From Burkholderiales bacterium 70-64 (GTDB taxonomy: Bacteria > Pseudomonadota > Gammaproteobacteria > Burkholderiales > Burkholderiaceae_E), in NCBI GenBank assembly GCA_001898645.1, contig MKUQ01000016.1:62001-126000 (forward strand): a stretch of 64,000 bases of DNA, read 5' to 3'. Made by a program: the position numbers and the translations under genes. Positions within the stretch are counted from its first letter, which is position 1. Each line of letters starts with the position of its first letter. The notes under the pieces are model-generated. The model did no database searches and was not told where the DNA came from. It worked only from the letters and a program-made list of their open reading frames with translations. Shown here piece after piece: positions 51,796-61,219 of this stretch.

Positions 51796-53286
51796 CTAGC
51801 CGCAATCGGGGTAGAACGAAGGCCTGCAGATCGCACGCGCCGTGCGCTTCAGGGGGTCCCAGTCCTGGACTTCCGCCCAGATACCCGTGGCGAACTCCTG
51901 GGCATCGGCGCGCAGGCGACCCAGATCCACACCGGATATCCGTCCTTCGCGCATGCGCACGACACCGTTGGTGACGACGAAGCCGACGTCGTCGCCAACC
52001 CCACATTCGACGAGGCTGCGGATCGGGTCCCATATGGGACCGTAGCGAAGGGTGTCCTTTCGCCCCAGATCGATCGCGATGATGTCGGCGCGCGCGCCGG
52101 GTTCGAGCCGGCCGAGGTCGTTCCTTCCCAGGGACCGGGCGCCGCCGAGCGTGGCCGCCTCGAAGACCTCCTCGGCGGTCGCGCTCGTCAGGTCATGGCT
52201 CATCACCTTGCCGTGATACGACGCCGTCCGCATGTTCATGATCATGTCGCGCGGATACGTATCGCTTCCGATGGTGAGGTTGATCCCGGCCTCGCGATAT
52301 TTCTTCCAGGAATCGAGTACGCGCGCCCTGCGAACGATGTTGATCGGGCAATGCGAGACCGATACGTGGCTGGAGCCCATCAGCGCGAGATCCCGCCCGC
52401 CCGAATAATTCAACCTCGGACTGTCCGAGATGAAGTTGGCGTGGCCGATGTTCAGGAGTGGGCCGAGCATGCCGACGCTGTCGAGCAGCTCGATCGGCGT
52501 CTTGCGGTGCTCCCGGATCGTCTCGTAGAACTCGATGACGTTGTAGCCGGCGTGCGTGGCCATCGGCACACCCAGTTCACGCGCGGCGGCGACCGTTCGC
52601 CGCAGGATGTCGGGGCTGCAGTTCTCGACCTCGCGCGGCACCAGGATGCCGTGCACCAGGTCGTTGCCTGCGGCTTCGACCCGCTCTATGAATGCGACGG
52701 CTTCCTCGAAGAGATGCTGCCCGTCGTCGGGATAACGCGAGCGCGTGAGGTTGCCCTCCTCGTCCGATACCCAGCGCCCGCTGTCGTACCCCGGCCCCAG
52801 GTAACCCCTGACACCCAGCGATTCGCATTGCAGCCGCAGTGCTTCCTGAACGATGACGTGTCCACCGAGCTCCACGAAAGTCGTGACGCCGTTGCGAAGC
52901 AGCTCGGCCACCGTGAATGCCGCGTGAAGCGCCATTCCCGGATCGGCCGCAGCCTGGGCGCGTGTCAGGTAGTTCGGGTACCCGCGGATGCTCGTCCCGG
53001 CGCGCGCAATCGTCACCTCCATGTAGGGCTGCCCGAAGAGGTCGGGACGGCCGGAGTCGGCCAGCAGCCGGTGGAGAGCTCGATGCCCCGAATGGACGTG
53101 GGTGTCGATGAAGCCCGGGCAAACCAACGATCCCGGGAGATCGATGACTGCATCGGTGACACCCGGATAATGCTCGCCGACGAATTCGATGCGCTCGCCT
53201 TCGAAGACCACGCAGCCACCGCGCAGCAACCGATGATTCCCGTCGCGGAATCCTACGATCCACTCTCCGTTGATCCGGGTCCTCAT
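51796..53286 (-). CDS. Metal-dependent amidohydrolase (chlorohydrolase / TRZ-ATZ type)
   Basis: A 496-residue cytoplasmic hydrolase of the amidohydrolase superfamily. Metal ligands: His pair in I-D-T-H-V-H-S-G-H, a His in A-T-H-A-G-Y-N, a His in V-S-H-C-P-I-N and the Asp in I-G-S-D-T-Y-P-R-D-M. A small C-terminal beta part (G-R-L-E-P-G-A-R-A-D-I-I-A-I-D) closes the fold. It probably removes an amino group or opens an amide in a heterocyclic compound, brought in with help from the Bug protein. Start taken at 53286. Divergent LysR gene likely regulates it. Confidence 0.87.
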   Translation of the reverse strand: MRTRINGEWIVGFRDGNHRLLRGGCVVFEGERIEFVGEHYPGVTDAVIDLPGSLVCPGFIDTHVHSGHRALHRLLADSGRPDLFGQPYMEVTIARAGTSIRGYPNYLTRAQAAADPGMALHAAFTVAELLRNGVTTFVELGGHVIVQEALRLQCESLGVRGYLGPGYDSGRWVSDEEGNLTRSRYPDDGQHLFEEAVAFIERVEAAGNDLVHGILVPREVENCSPDILRRTVAAARELGVPMATHAGYNVIEFYETIREHRKTPIELLDSVGMLGPLLNIGHANFISDSPRLNYSGGRDLALMGSSHVSVSHCPINIVRRARVLDSWKKYREAGINLTIGSDTYPRDMIMNMRTASYHGKVMSHDLTSATAEEVFEAATLGGARSLGRNDLGRLEPGARADIIAIDLGRKDTLRYGPIWDPIRSLVECGVGDDVGFVVTNGVVRMREGRISGVDLGRLRADAQEFATGIWAEVQDWDPLKRTARAICRPSFYPDCG

Positions 53287-53359
53287 CGCCCTCTCGATTC
53301 GCTGCCGCGCTGCATGGCTTCCTTCGGCCACAGTATGAGGGCGCAAATACGTCGTTTCG

Positions 53360-53374
53360 ATTCCGATTTGGAAT
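53360..53374. promoter_or_regulatory. LysR-type binding box
   Basis: ATTCC-GATTT-GGAAT is a perfect 5-bp inverted repeat of 15 bases and contains T-N11-A (53361 and 53373), the LysR consensus. It lies in the 199-bp gap between the amidohydrolase and the divergent LysR regulator, about 75 bases from the amidohydrolase start. Confidence 0.65.
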
Positions 53375-53485
53375 AATTGACCATCGGCGCGGAGAATCGT
53401 CGCGGACGATCTCCTGGCACGCGAGCCGTCCCGAAGCGGCGCGCAATCCGATCGCCAGGCCGATGGCTTGCCGGGGAGTACGGGA

Positions 53486-54394
53486 ATGGACGACAAACAC
53501 CTGGACCTGCAGTTGCTGGCAATCTTCGATGCGGTACTGCTCGAAGGAAACGTCACGCGCGCCGCCGCCCGCATCGGGATCAGCCAGTCCTCGGCCAGCA
53601 AGGGTCTGTCGCAACTGCGCCAGATCGTCGGCGATCCGCTGTTTCTCCGCAGTGGGCGCGGCGTGACCCCCACGCACAAGGCCATCGAGATCGCGGACAA
53701 AGTGCGGCTTGCGCTCGGGTTCCTCGGCTCGCTGACGTCGTCGAGAGACCCCTTCGATCCGGCCGTTTCCCGGATCCGCTTTCACATCGGAGCCACGGAC
53801 TACGTGTCCTTCGTCCTCTTGCCGGTTCTCGTGCGGAAGCTCGCAAGGATTGCACCCTTCGTGTCGCTCGAAGTGCATCCGATCGAACCGGCTGTTCCAG
53901 AGGAGTTGCTGCTGCTCGGCAAGGCGGACATCGTGCTCTCGACGGTGCGCTCGGTCAGCCACCCGATCTATCGCCAGGAGCTGTTTCGCGACAACTATGT
54001 CTGCCTGTGGCGGCGCGGGCATCCGTTCGGTGCCGGTCCGATTACCGTCGAGCAGTTCGCTTCGGCCCGGCATCTCGCCATGCCGCGCCAGAACGGCGCT
54101 CGCGAGCGCGTTCTGCAGGACGTCATGCAGGGGCTCGGAATCTCCCGGGACGTCGCGCTGCAGGTGCCCCAGATGCTGGCCATCCCGGCTGCCCTGTCGG
54201 AGACGGATCTGATCGCGACCGTCGCACGGCGCACGGCGCTCGCTTTCGCCAATACCTACGCGCTGCAGCTCTCCGCGCACCCTCTCCCGCTCGGCCGGTT
54301 CTCCGTGTCGCAGCTATGGCACGCGCGAACGCAGTCGAGCCAGTCGCAGAAGTGGCTGCGCGAGGTGATCTCGTCGGTGGCGCAAACCCTCTGA
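53486..54394 (+). CDS. LysR-family transcriptional regulator
   Basis: A 302-residue regulator. The winged helix is in residues 5-65 (L-Q-L-L-A-I-F-D-A-V-L-L-E-G-N-V-T-R-A-A-A with S-Q-S-S-A-S-K-G-L-S-Q-L-R). The substrate-binding domain has Y-V-S-F-V-L-L-P and I-V-L-S-T-V. Resembles the NodD/NahR-like branch that uses small aromatic or organic effectors. It probably controls the divergent amidohydrolase and Bug genes. A TTG start at 53468 is possible; the ATG at 53486 with GGGGAG is preferred. Confidence 0.9.
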   Translation: MDDKHLDLQLLAIFDAVLLEGNVTRAAARIGISQSSASKGLSQLRQIVGDPLFLRSGRGVTPTHKAIEIADKVRLALGFLGSLTSSRDPFDPAVSRIRFHIGATDYVSFVLLPVLVRKLARIAPFVSLEVHPIEPAVPEELLLLGKADIVLSTVRSVSHPIYRQELFRDNYVCLWRRGHPFGAGPITVEQFASARHLAMPRQNGARERVLQDVMQGLGISRDVALQVPQMLAIPAALSETDLIATVARRTALAFANTYALQLSAHPLPLGRFSVSQLWHARTQSSQSQKWLREVISSVAQTL

Positions 54395-54428
54395 CTTCGA
54401 GAGTTCGCGCAATGCCAGCCGAGGCGGG

Positions 54429-55871
54429 CTACTGACCGTGCTCGCCCACGCGCACGATCTTCAGCGTGTTGGTGCCGCCCGACTTGCCGATCGGCTCGCC
54501 GATGGTGAGCGCGATGAGGTCGCCCCTGGCCACGATGCCCGCCTCCAGCAGCCTCTGCTCGGCCTCCAGCAGCAGCGCCTCGCGCTCGTGCGAGTGGTAG
54601 GTCATGACGATCGGGTGCACCTCGCGATAGAGGCACATCCGGCGCCGGCTGCCCTCCTCGGGCGTCAGCGCGTAGATCGGCACGCCGGAATCGACGCGCG
54701 ACATCCACAGCGCGGTCGAGCCCGACTGGGTGAGCGACACCACCGCCTTGACCTTCAAGTGATGCGCCACGAACAGCGCGCTCATCGCGATGGTCTGGTC
54801 GATGCGCGTGAACCTGCGGTTCAGGAACGCCGCGTCGAGCGGCGAGACCTCGGAGCGGTCGGCCTCGACGCACACCCGCGCCATCGCCTCGATGGTCTCG
54901 ACCGGGTAGCGGCCCGCCGCGGTCTCGGCCGACAGCATGACCGCGTCGGTGCCGTCGAGCACGGCATTGGCCACATCGGAGACCTCCGCGCGCGTGGGCA
55001 CCGGCGACTCGATCATCGACTCCATCATCTGGGTGGCGGTGATCGTCACCTTGTTCAGGTCGCGGGCCATGCGGATCATGCGCTTCTGCAGCGCCGGCAC
55101 CGCCGCGTCGCCGACCTCGACCGCCAGGTCGCCGCGCGCGACCATGATGCCGTCGGACGCCTCGAGGATCTCCTGCAGCTTGCCGATCGCCTCGTAGCGC
55201 TCGATCTTGGCGATCATCAGGGCGCGCCCGCCGGCCGCGCGCACCAGCTCGCGCGCCATGTACATGTCGGCCGAGTTCTTCGGGAACGAGACCGCCACGA
55301 AATCGGCCTGGAAGCGCACCGCGGTGCGGATGTCTTCCATGTCCTTGGCGGTGAGCGCGGGTGCCGACAGCCCGCCGCCCTGCCGGTTGATGCCCTTGCG
55401 GTTGGACAGCACGCCGCCCTGCAGGACCGTGCACTCGATCGAGCGCGGCGTGGTCTTCTCGACGCGCATCATCATCCGGCCGTCGTCGAGCAGCAGCGTG
55501 TCGCCGGGCTTCACGTCGTTGACCAGCTCGGGGTAGTCGAGACCCACCCTCGTCGCGTCGCCCGGCGTGCCGTCGACGTCGAAGCTGAAGCGGTCGCCGA
55601 CGGCCAGCGTGACCTTCCCCTCGGCGAACTTGCCGATGCGGATCTTCGGCCCCTGCAGGTCGGCGAGCACACCGACGCTCTGGCCGATCCGGTCGGCGAT
55701 CTCGCGCACCCGCTCCACCGTCGCCGTGTGCTCGTCGGCGGTGCCGTGCGAGAAGTTGACGCGGACCACGTTCACGCCGGCGCGCAGCATGCGCTCCAGC
55801 ACCGCCGGATCGCTGGAGGCGGGGCCGAGCGTGGCGACGATCTTGGTGGCGCGGGGCGTGGGTTCGAGCAT
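54429..55871 (-). CDS. pyk: Pyruvate kinase
   Basis: Converts phosphoenolpyruvate and ADP to pyruvate and ATP. The 480-residue protein has T-K-I-V-A-T-L-G-P-A at its start, N-F-S-H-G, D-L-Q-G-P-K-I-R, G-I-M-V-A-R-G-D-L-A-V-E and the signature K-V-T-I-T-A-T-Q-M-M-E-S-M, in which the family's lysine position is a Thr-rich variant. The C-terminal regulatory domain is intact. In related bacteria pyk lies directly next to fba; here three genes separate them. Confidence 0.96.
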   Translation of the reverse strand: MLEPTPRATKIVATLGPASSDPAVLERMLRAGVNVVRVNFSHGTADEHTATVERVREIADRIGQSVGVLADLQGPKIRIGKFAEGKVTLAVGDRFSFDVDGTPGDATRVGLDYPELVNDVKPGDTLLLDDGRMMMRVEKTTPRSIECTVLQGGVLSNRKGINRQGGGLSAPALTAKDMEDIRTAVRFQADFVAVSFPKNSADMYMARELVRAAGGRALMIAKIERYEAIGKLQEILEASDGIMVARGDLAVEVGDAAVPALQKRMIRMARDLNKVTITATQMMESMIESPVPTRAEVSDVANAVLDGTDAVMLSAETAAGRYPVETIEAMARVCVEADRSEVSPLDAAFLNRRFTRIDQTIAMSALFVAHHLKVKAVVSLTQSGSTALWMSRVDSGVPIYALTPEEGSRRRMCLYREVHPIVMTYHSHEREALLLEAEQRLLEAGIVARGDLIALTIGEPIGKSGGTNTLKIVRVGEHGQ

Positions 55872-56002
55872 GGCCGGCGGGCGGCGGCATCGGCCGCGAC
55901 GTGAAGGAAGCGACGATCCTACCTCACTCGGCCGCCGGCGCGCGCCGCGCCCGACAGGCGGAGCGTGCCCGCCCGTCGGCGACGGGTCGCCCGGACGCGG
56001 GC

Positions 56003-56716
56003 TCAGATGCCGAGGTAGGCGCGCTGCACCTGCGGATCGCTCTCCAGCTCGCGGGCGCTGCCCTCGCGCACGATCTCGCCGGTTTCCATCACGTAGCCGC
56101 GATCGGCCACCGACAGCGCGGCGTGCACGTCCTGCTCGACCAGCAGCACCGTGACGCCCTGGCTGCGGATCTGCGTCATGGTGTCGCACAGCAGGTCGAC
56201 GATCACCGGCGCGAGCCCCAGGCTCATCTCGTCGACCATCACCAGCCGCGGCCGGGCCATCAGCGCGCGCCCCATGGCGCACATCTGCTGCTCGCCGCCC
56301 GACATGCTGCCGGCCCACTGGCGGCGCCGCTCGGCGAGGCGGGGAAAGAGCCCGTAGACGCGCTCCAGGTCGTCGCGGATGCCGGCCTGGTCGCGGCGCC
56401 GGTAGGCGCCCATCAGCAGGTTCTCCTCGACGCTCATGCGGTCGAAGAGCTGGCGTCCCTCGGGCACCTGCACCAGGCCCATCGAGAAGACCTCGTCGGC
56501 GGTGGCGCCGTCGAGCGGGTGGCCGTCGAAGCGCACGCTGCCGCGCGAATCGATGAGCCTGGAGATCGCCCGCAGCAGGGTGGTCTTGCCGGCGCCGTTG
56601 CCGCCGACCATGGCCACGATCTCCGCCGGTCGGATGGCGATGCTCACGTCGCGCAGCACCGGCATCTCGCCGTAGCCGGCGTTCAGCCGCACCACTTCGA
56701 GCAGGGGCTGGCTCAT
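56003..56716 (-). CDS. livF: Branched-chain amino acid type ABC transporter, ATPase F
   Basis: A 237-residue ATPase with Walker A G-G-N-G-A-G-K-T-T near 40, signature M-S-G-G-E-Q-Q-M and Walker B L-V-M-V-D-E-M-S-L-G-L-A-P, the LivF hallmark. It overlaps livG by 4 bases. Energises, together with LivG, the import of the ligand bound by the protein at 59257. Confidence 0.94.
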   Translation of the reverse strand: MSQPLLEVVRLNAGYGEMPVLRDVSIAIRPAEIVAMVGGNGAGKTTLLRAISRLIDSRGSVRFDGHPLDGATADEVFSMGLVQVPEGRQLFDRMSVEENLLMGAYRRRDQAGIRDDLERVYGLFPRLAERRRQWAGSMSGGEQQMCAMGRALMARPRLVMVDEMSLGLAPVIVDLLCDTMTQIRSQGVTVLLVEQDVHAALSVADRGYVMETGEIVREGSARELESDPQVQRAYLGI

Positions 56717-57447
56717 TGCCGCTTGCGTCCCAGGTAGGCCTCGACCACGCGCGGGTCGCGCAGCACGTCCTCGGTCGCGCCCTCGGCGATCTTCACGCCG
56801 TGATGCAGCACCAGCACCCGGTCCGACAGGCTCTTGATCGCCTTCATGACGTGCTCGATCACCAGGATGCTGATGCCCTGGCCGCGCAGCTTGCGGATCA
56901 CCTCGATCACTTCCTCGATCTCGACGCTGTTCAGCCCGGCCATGACCTCGTCGAGCAGCAGCAGCCGCGGCTTCATCGCCAGCGCCTTGGCCAGCTCCAG
57001 GCGCTTGCGGTCGGGTCCGCCGAGCTCGTCGGCGCGCTGCGCGATGCGCTGGCCCAGGCCGACGAAATCCAGGCACTCGCGCGCCTGCTCGCGGGCGCGC
57101 TCGAGGTGGCGCTCGCCGCCGCCGGCGCCGAACAGCGCGCCGACCGAGACATTCTCCAGCACGCTCAGGCCGGGAAACGGCTTCATGATCTGGAAGGTGC
57201 GCCCGATGCCCAGGTGCGCGCGCCGGTAGGCCGGCAGATTTCGCACCGAGCGGCCCTCGAACACGATGTCGCCGGCGCTCGGCTCCAGCGTTCCGTTCAC
57301 CATGCTCACCAGGGTCGTCTTGCCGGCGCCGTTCGGGCCGATGAGGCCGAGGATCTCGCCGCGCCCCAGGTGGAAGCTCACGCCATCGACCGCCACCAGG
57401 CCGTGGAAGCGCCGGGTGAGGCCGCTGACCTGGAGGATGTCGTCCAT
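56713..57447 (-). CDS. livG: Branched-chain amino acid type ABC transporter, ATPase G
   Basis: A 244-residue ATPase with Walker A G-P-N-G-A-G-K-T-T at about 37, long loop between helices, L-L-L-L-D-E-V-M-A-G-L-N and a C-terminal Y-L-G-R, the LivG-type end. The signature segment reads L-G-G-P-D-R-K-R, with G-P in place of the usual S-G, a degenerate variant seen in some LivG proteins. livM ends one base upstream of its start region. Confidence 0.92.
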   Translation of the reverse strand: MDDILQVSGLTRRFHGLVAVDGVSFHLGRGEILGLIGPNGAGKTTLVSMVNGTLEPSAGDIVFEGRSVRNLPAYRRAHLGIGRTFQIMKPFPGLSVLENVSVGALFGAGGGERHLERAREQARECLDFVGLGQRIAQRADELGGPDRKRLELAKALAMKPRLLLLDEVMAGLNSVEIEEVIEVIRKLRGQGISILVIEHVMKAIKSLSDRVLVLHHGVKIAEGATEDVLRDPRVVEAYLGRKRQ

Positions 57448-57448
57448 C

Positions 57449-58396
57449 CTAGATCCGGTGCGACCTGACGTTGTCGACGAAGTAGCGCCAGCCCGCGCCG
57501 CGCAGGTGGCGGGTCATGTGGGCGATGCCGCGCGGCATGAACACCACCGCCACCACGATCACGACGCCGAAGAACATGCTCGCCAGGCTGGTGATCCGCG
57601 TCGCCAGCACCTCGGAGATGGTCGACAGGACCAGCGCGCCCACCACCGGCCCGAGCACGCTGCCGGCGCCGCCGAACACCGCCATGATGATCATCTTCAC
57701 GTTGAGCACGACGTCGAACACGCTCACCGGATCGATGAAGGTGATGTAGTAGGCGTAGATGCCGCCGGCCAGCGAGGTGAACGCCGCCGAGAGCATGAAC
57801 GCCAGCACCTTGTACAGGGTGGTGTTGACGCCCATCACCGCCGCGCCCTCCTCGTTCTCGCGGATCGCGATCAGGCCGAGGCCGAAGCGGCTGCGCGACA
57901 GCCAGAAGACGGCGAGCGTGGCCGCCACCAGCAGGCCCAGCGCCAGCTCGTAGAACAGCACCTCGCTCTTGAGCAGCGGCAGCACCAGCCCGATGTTGCT
58001 GCCGGCGATCTCCAGGTTGGAGACGATGGCGGTCATGACGAAGGCCAGCCCGAGGGTGCAGATGGCGAAATAGTGGCCCTTGAGCCGCAGCACCGCGACC
58101 CCCAGCACGGCCGCGAACGCCACGGCCAGGGCCAGGCCTGCCAGCAGGCCGAGCCAGAACGACAGGTGGTACTGGACCATGGCGATGGCCACGCCGTAGG
58201 CACCCAGCCCGTAGAAGACCGAGTTGCCGAACGACGGATAGCCGGTGAAGCCGCCGATGATGTTCCAGCCCTGCGCCAGGGTGGCCAGCAGCAGCACGCT
58301 GATGCCGAACTGCACCACCACGGGGTTGCCGAACCACGGCAGCGCCGCCAGCGCGACGACGATCGCCGCCAGCGCGAGCGCCCGGGCGGCCTTCAT
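57449..58396 (-). CDS. livM: Branched-chain amino acid type ABC transporter, permease M
   Basis: A 315-residue permease with about nine helices. Family markers: G-G-F-T-G-Y-P-S-F-G-N-S-V-F-Y-G-L-G-A-Y and the coupling loop I-R-E-N-E-E-G-A-A-V-M-G-V-N. Overlaps livH by ATGA. The C-terminal cytoplasmic tail is basic. Confidence 0.94.
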   Translation of the reverse strand: MKAARALALAAIVVALAALPWFGNPVVVQFGISVLLLATLAQGWNIIGGFTGYPSFGNSVFYGLGAYGVAIAMVQYHLSFWLGLLAGLALAVAFAAVLGVAVLRLKGHYFAICTLGLAFVMTAIVSNLEIAGSNIGLVLPLLKSEVLFYELALGLLVAATLAVFWLSRSRFGLGLIAIRENEEGAAVMGVNTTLYKVLAFMLSAAFTSLAGGIYAYYITFIDPVSVFDVVLNVKMIIMAVFGGAGSVLGPVVGALVLSTISEVLATRITSLASMFFGVVIVVAVVFMPRGIAHMTRHLRGAGWRYFVDNVRSHRI

Positions 58397-59256
58397 GCAG
58401 CCCTGCCCAGCAGGCCGGCCGGGCGCACGATCAGCACCAGCACCAGGATGCCGAAGCTCGCCACGTCGCGGTAGGTGGGGCCGACGTAGAGCGAGGTCAG
58501 CGATTCGATGATGCCCAGCGACAGGCCGCCCACGATCACGCCGAGCGGATTGTCCAGGCCGCCGATGATCGCGATCACGAACGACTTGGCGGTGAGCGGG
58601 CCGCCGATGTAGGGATTGATCTGCGACACCATCCCGTACAGGCCTCCCGCGACGCCGGCCAGCGCCGTCCCGAGCCCGAAGGTCACGGCGTAGATGCTCC
58701 TCGGGCTGACGCCGTGCAGCCGCGCCGCCACCAGGTTCTGCGCCGCCGCGCGGATGCCGCGGCCGAGCCGCGTGTGCAGCAGGAACAGCCACATCCCCAC
58801 GGTGAGCCCGATGGCGATCGCGCAGGCGGCCACCTGCACGGAGGGGATGGTGACCCCGCCCAGCGCGAAGTTGGCGCCGGCGTAGGAAGGGTTGATGGCG
58901 CGGAAGTCGGCCGAGAACCAGAACTGCGCCAGGTAGGCCAGCACGACCTCCAGGCCGAAGGTGATCAGCAGGGTGTTGAACATCGGCGCGCGGATCACCA
59001 GGTTGAGGATGCCGCGCTGGATCGCGTAGCCGAGCACGAACAGCGCCGCCGCCGTGACCGGCAGCGCAGCGAACGGATCGATGCCGGCCCCGGTGAACAG
59101 GTAGTAGGTCGCATAGCCGCCCAGCATGATGAAGGCGCCGTGCGACAGGTTGACGATGTTGAGCACGCCCCACACCAGGGCGAGCCCCAGCGCCATCAGC
59201 GCGTAGAGCCCGCCCAGCAGGACGCCGTTCGCCAGGACCTGGAGGAGGAGATCCAC
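58393..59256 (-). CDS. livH: Branched-chain amino acid type ABC transporter, permease H
   Basis: A 287-residue permease, about eight helices, with V-W-G-V-L-N-I-V-N-L-S-H-G-A-F-I-M-L-G at its start and A-A-A-Q-N-L-V-A-A-R-L-H-G-V as coupling loop. It begins at GTG (59256), directly against the stop of the binding protein gene, with a GGAGG-like site inside that gene. Confidence 0.94.
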   Translation of the reverse strand: MDLLLQVLANGVLLGGLYALMALGLALVWGVLNIVNLSHGAFIMLGGYATYYLFTGAGIDPFAALPVTAAALFVLGYAIQRGILNLVIRAPMFNTLLITFGLEVVLAYLAQFWFSADFRAINPSYAGANFALGGVTIPSVQVAACAIAIGLTVGMWLFLLHTRLGRGIRAAAQNLVAARLHGVSPRSIYAVTFGLGTALAGVAGGLYGMVSQINPYIGGPLTAKSFVIAIIGGLDNPLGVIVGGLSLGIIESLTSLYVGPTYRDVASFGILVLVLIVRPAGLLGRAA

Positions 59257-60444
59257 TCAGCGCTTGTCCCAGGATGGCAGCGGATACTGCAGCTTGCCGA
59301 CGAACTCGCCGCCCGCGAAGATCGGCACCACCTTGTCGTTCTGGATCTGGATCATGGTCTGCGGCAGGTTGATCTGCCCGTTCTGGTCGAACTTGATGTG
59401 CCCGTACAGGCTCTCGAAATCGACCTTGGCCAGCGCATCGCGCACCTTGCCGTGATCGGTGCTGCCGGCGGCCTCGATCGCCTTGACGAAGGCCTCGACG
59501 GCAGCCACGCCGGCGGCGGCGTGGTAGTCGGGCTCGTAGCCGAAGCGGGCCTTCCACGCCTTGGCGAACTGCTCGGCATCGCCGAACCACTGGTCCTTGA
59601 ACGTCGGCGACGGCAGCCAGGCGGTCATGCCGGAAGCGCCGTTCGCATCGCGGCCGAGCGCTTGGCGGAAATCGGCGCTCGGCACGCCCACGGTGAGCGA
59701 GTACAGCTTCGGATTGACGTTCAGGCTCTTGGCCTGGCGGATGAAGTTGAGCCCCTCGGTCTCGTGGCAGGCCATGAGCACGACGTCGACGTTGCCGCTC
59801 TTGATGCGCGACAGCAGCGAGGAGAAATCGGAGGCGTTGCTGCTGTAGCGCTCGTCGACGACGGTCTTGAAGCCGGCCTTCTCGAGCAGCGCGCGCGTGC
59901 CCTTGGCCACCGCGACGTCGAAGGAATCGTCGGCATACAGCAGCGCCACCGTGCCCGGCTTCGGATCGAGCCGGGCCATCGCCTCGATGGTGCTGCCGAA
60001 GTAGTCGCTCGCCGGCGCCAGCGTGCCGAAGACGTACTTGTAGCCGCGGCTGTAGATCTGGTCCGAGGCGCCGCCGCCCTGCACCATCGGCACCTGGTTC
60101 TTCTCCGAGATCGACGAATCGGCCAGGATGAAGTTGCTGGCGAAGCCGCCGAGCAGGAAGTCGACCTTGTCCTGCGACAGCAGCTGCACGTACTGGCGCA
60201 CGCTCAGGTTGACGTCGGACTGGTTGTCCAGGATCTTCAGCGCGAGCTTCTCCTGCTTCGCGCCGACCTTGACGCCGCCCGCGGCGTTGATCCTCTCCAC
60301 CGCGAACTCGTAGGCGTCCTTGTAGTACCGCCCGGTGTTGGCCACCGGCCCGGTGAGCTGCGTGGAGGCGCCGAACGTGACGGTCTGCGCCCAGGAGGGA
60401 GCTGCCGCCAGCAGGACTGCGGCGAGGAACAGGGAACGGTACAT
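59257..60444 (-). CDS. Branched-chain amino acid type ABC transporter, periplasmic binding protein
   Basis: A 395-residue binding protein with signal peptide (1-20, S-W-A-Q). Family features: [27 protein letters not shown] and the second-lobe Y-A-D-D-S-F. Relatives bind not only leucine-type amino acids but also aromatic acids and amides; no ligand can be named. First gene of the livKHMGF order, with GGAGGATC before its ATG. Confidence 0.92.
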   Translation of the reverse strand: MYRSLFLAAVLLAAAPSWAQTVTFGASTQLTGPVANTGRYYKDAYEFAVERINAAGGVKVGAKQEKLALKILDNQSDVNLSVRQYVQLLSQDKVDFLLGGFASNFILADSSISEKNQVPMVQGGGASDQIYSRGYKYVFGTLAPASDYFGSTIEAMARLDPKPGTVALLYADDSFDVAVAKGTRALLEKAGFKTVVDERYSSNASDFSSLLSRIKSGNVDVVLMACHETEGLNFIRQAKSLNVNPKLYSLTVGVPSADFRQALGRDANGASGMTAWLPSPTFKDQWFGDAEQFAKAWKARFGYEPDYHAAAGVAAVEAFVKAIEAAGSTDHGKVRDALAKVDFESLYGHIKFDQNGQINLPQTMIQIQNDKVVPIFAGGEFVGKLQYPLPSWDKR

Positions 60445-60574
60445 GGCGAGATCCTCCGGTATGGCGGCACTGCCGAAAGCACCGACTCCTTCCTCGCATG
60501 CGCCAGGGCCGCCTGCTGACTCAGGCCGACAGTATGCGACCGCGACGGAACCCTGTCGACGACGTGGGAATCGC

Positions 60575-61219
60575 TCAGGGCGGGGTCAGCCCGCACTCGA
60601 TGGCGAAGCGCACCAGGCCCGCGACGCTGTCGAGCTCGAGCTTCTGCATCAGCCGGCTGCGGTAGGTGTCGACCGTCTTGGGCGAGAGGTACAGGGCGCG
60701 CGCGATCTCGGCGGTGCTCTTGCCCTCGGCCACGCCCTGCAGGATCTGGCGCTCGCGCGGGCTGAGCGCCTCGAGCGGGCTGCGGGCGTGGTGCTCGCGG
60801 ATGTAGTCGTCGACCACGGTCTCGGTGATCTTCTGGCTCAGGTAGCGGCGCCCGGCGTGCACGCTGCGCACCGCCGCCACCACCTCGGCGCCGGCCGACT
60901 CCTTGAGCAGGTAGCCCTGGGCGCCCGCCTGCAGCGCACGGAAGATGTGCTCGGTGGTCGAGTACATCGACAGGATGACCACGCGCGACTGCGGACGATG
61001 CTCGCGGACCTGGCGCGTCGCCTCGATGCCGTCGAGCTCGGGCATCACGATGTCCATGATGGTCACGTCGGGCGACAGCTCGATCGCCTTGCGCACCGCC
61101 TCGCGGCCGTCCTGCGCGTGCCCGACCACGGCCATGCCCGGGTGGGCGTGCAGCATCGCCTCGAGGCCGTCGCGCAGCACCGAATGGTCGTCGGCCAGCA
61201 GGACGCGGATCTCGCTCAT
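60575..61219 (-). CDS. NarL/FixJ-family response regulator
   Basis: A 214-residue regulator. The receiver has D10-D11 and phospho-acceptor Asp56 (V-T-I-M-D-I-V-M-P). The LuxR helix-turn-helix is at 145-205 ([22 protein letters not shown]). It overlaps the kinase gene by ATGA. Targets unknown; the liv operon stands 131 bases downstream of it on the same strand. Confidence 0.93.
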   Translation of the reverse strand: MSEIRVLLADDHSVLRDGLEAMLHAHPGMAVVGHAQDGREAVRKAIELSPDVTIMDIVMPELDGIEATRQVREHRPQSRVVILSMYSTTEHIFRALQAGAQGYLLKESAGAEVVAAVRSVHAGRRYLSQKITETVVDDYIREHHARSPLEALSPRERQILQGVAEGKSTAEIARALYLSPKTVDTYRSRLMQKLELDSVAGLVRFAIECGLTPP

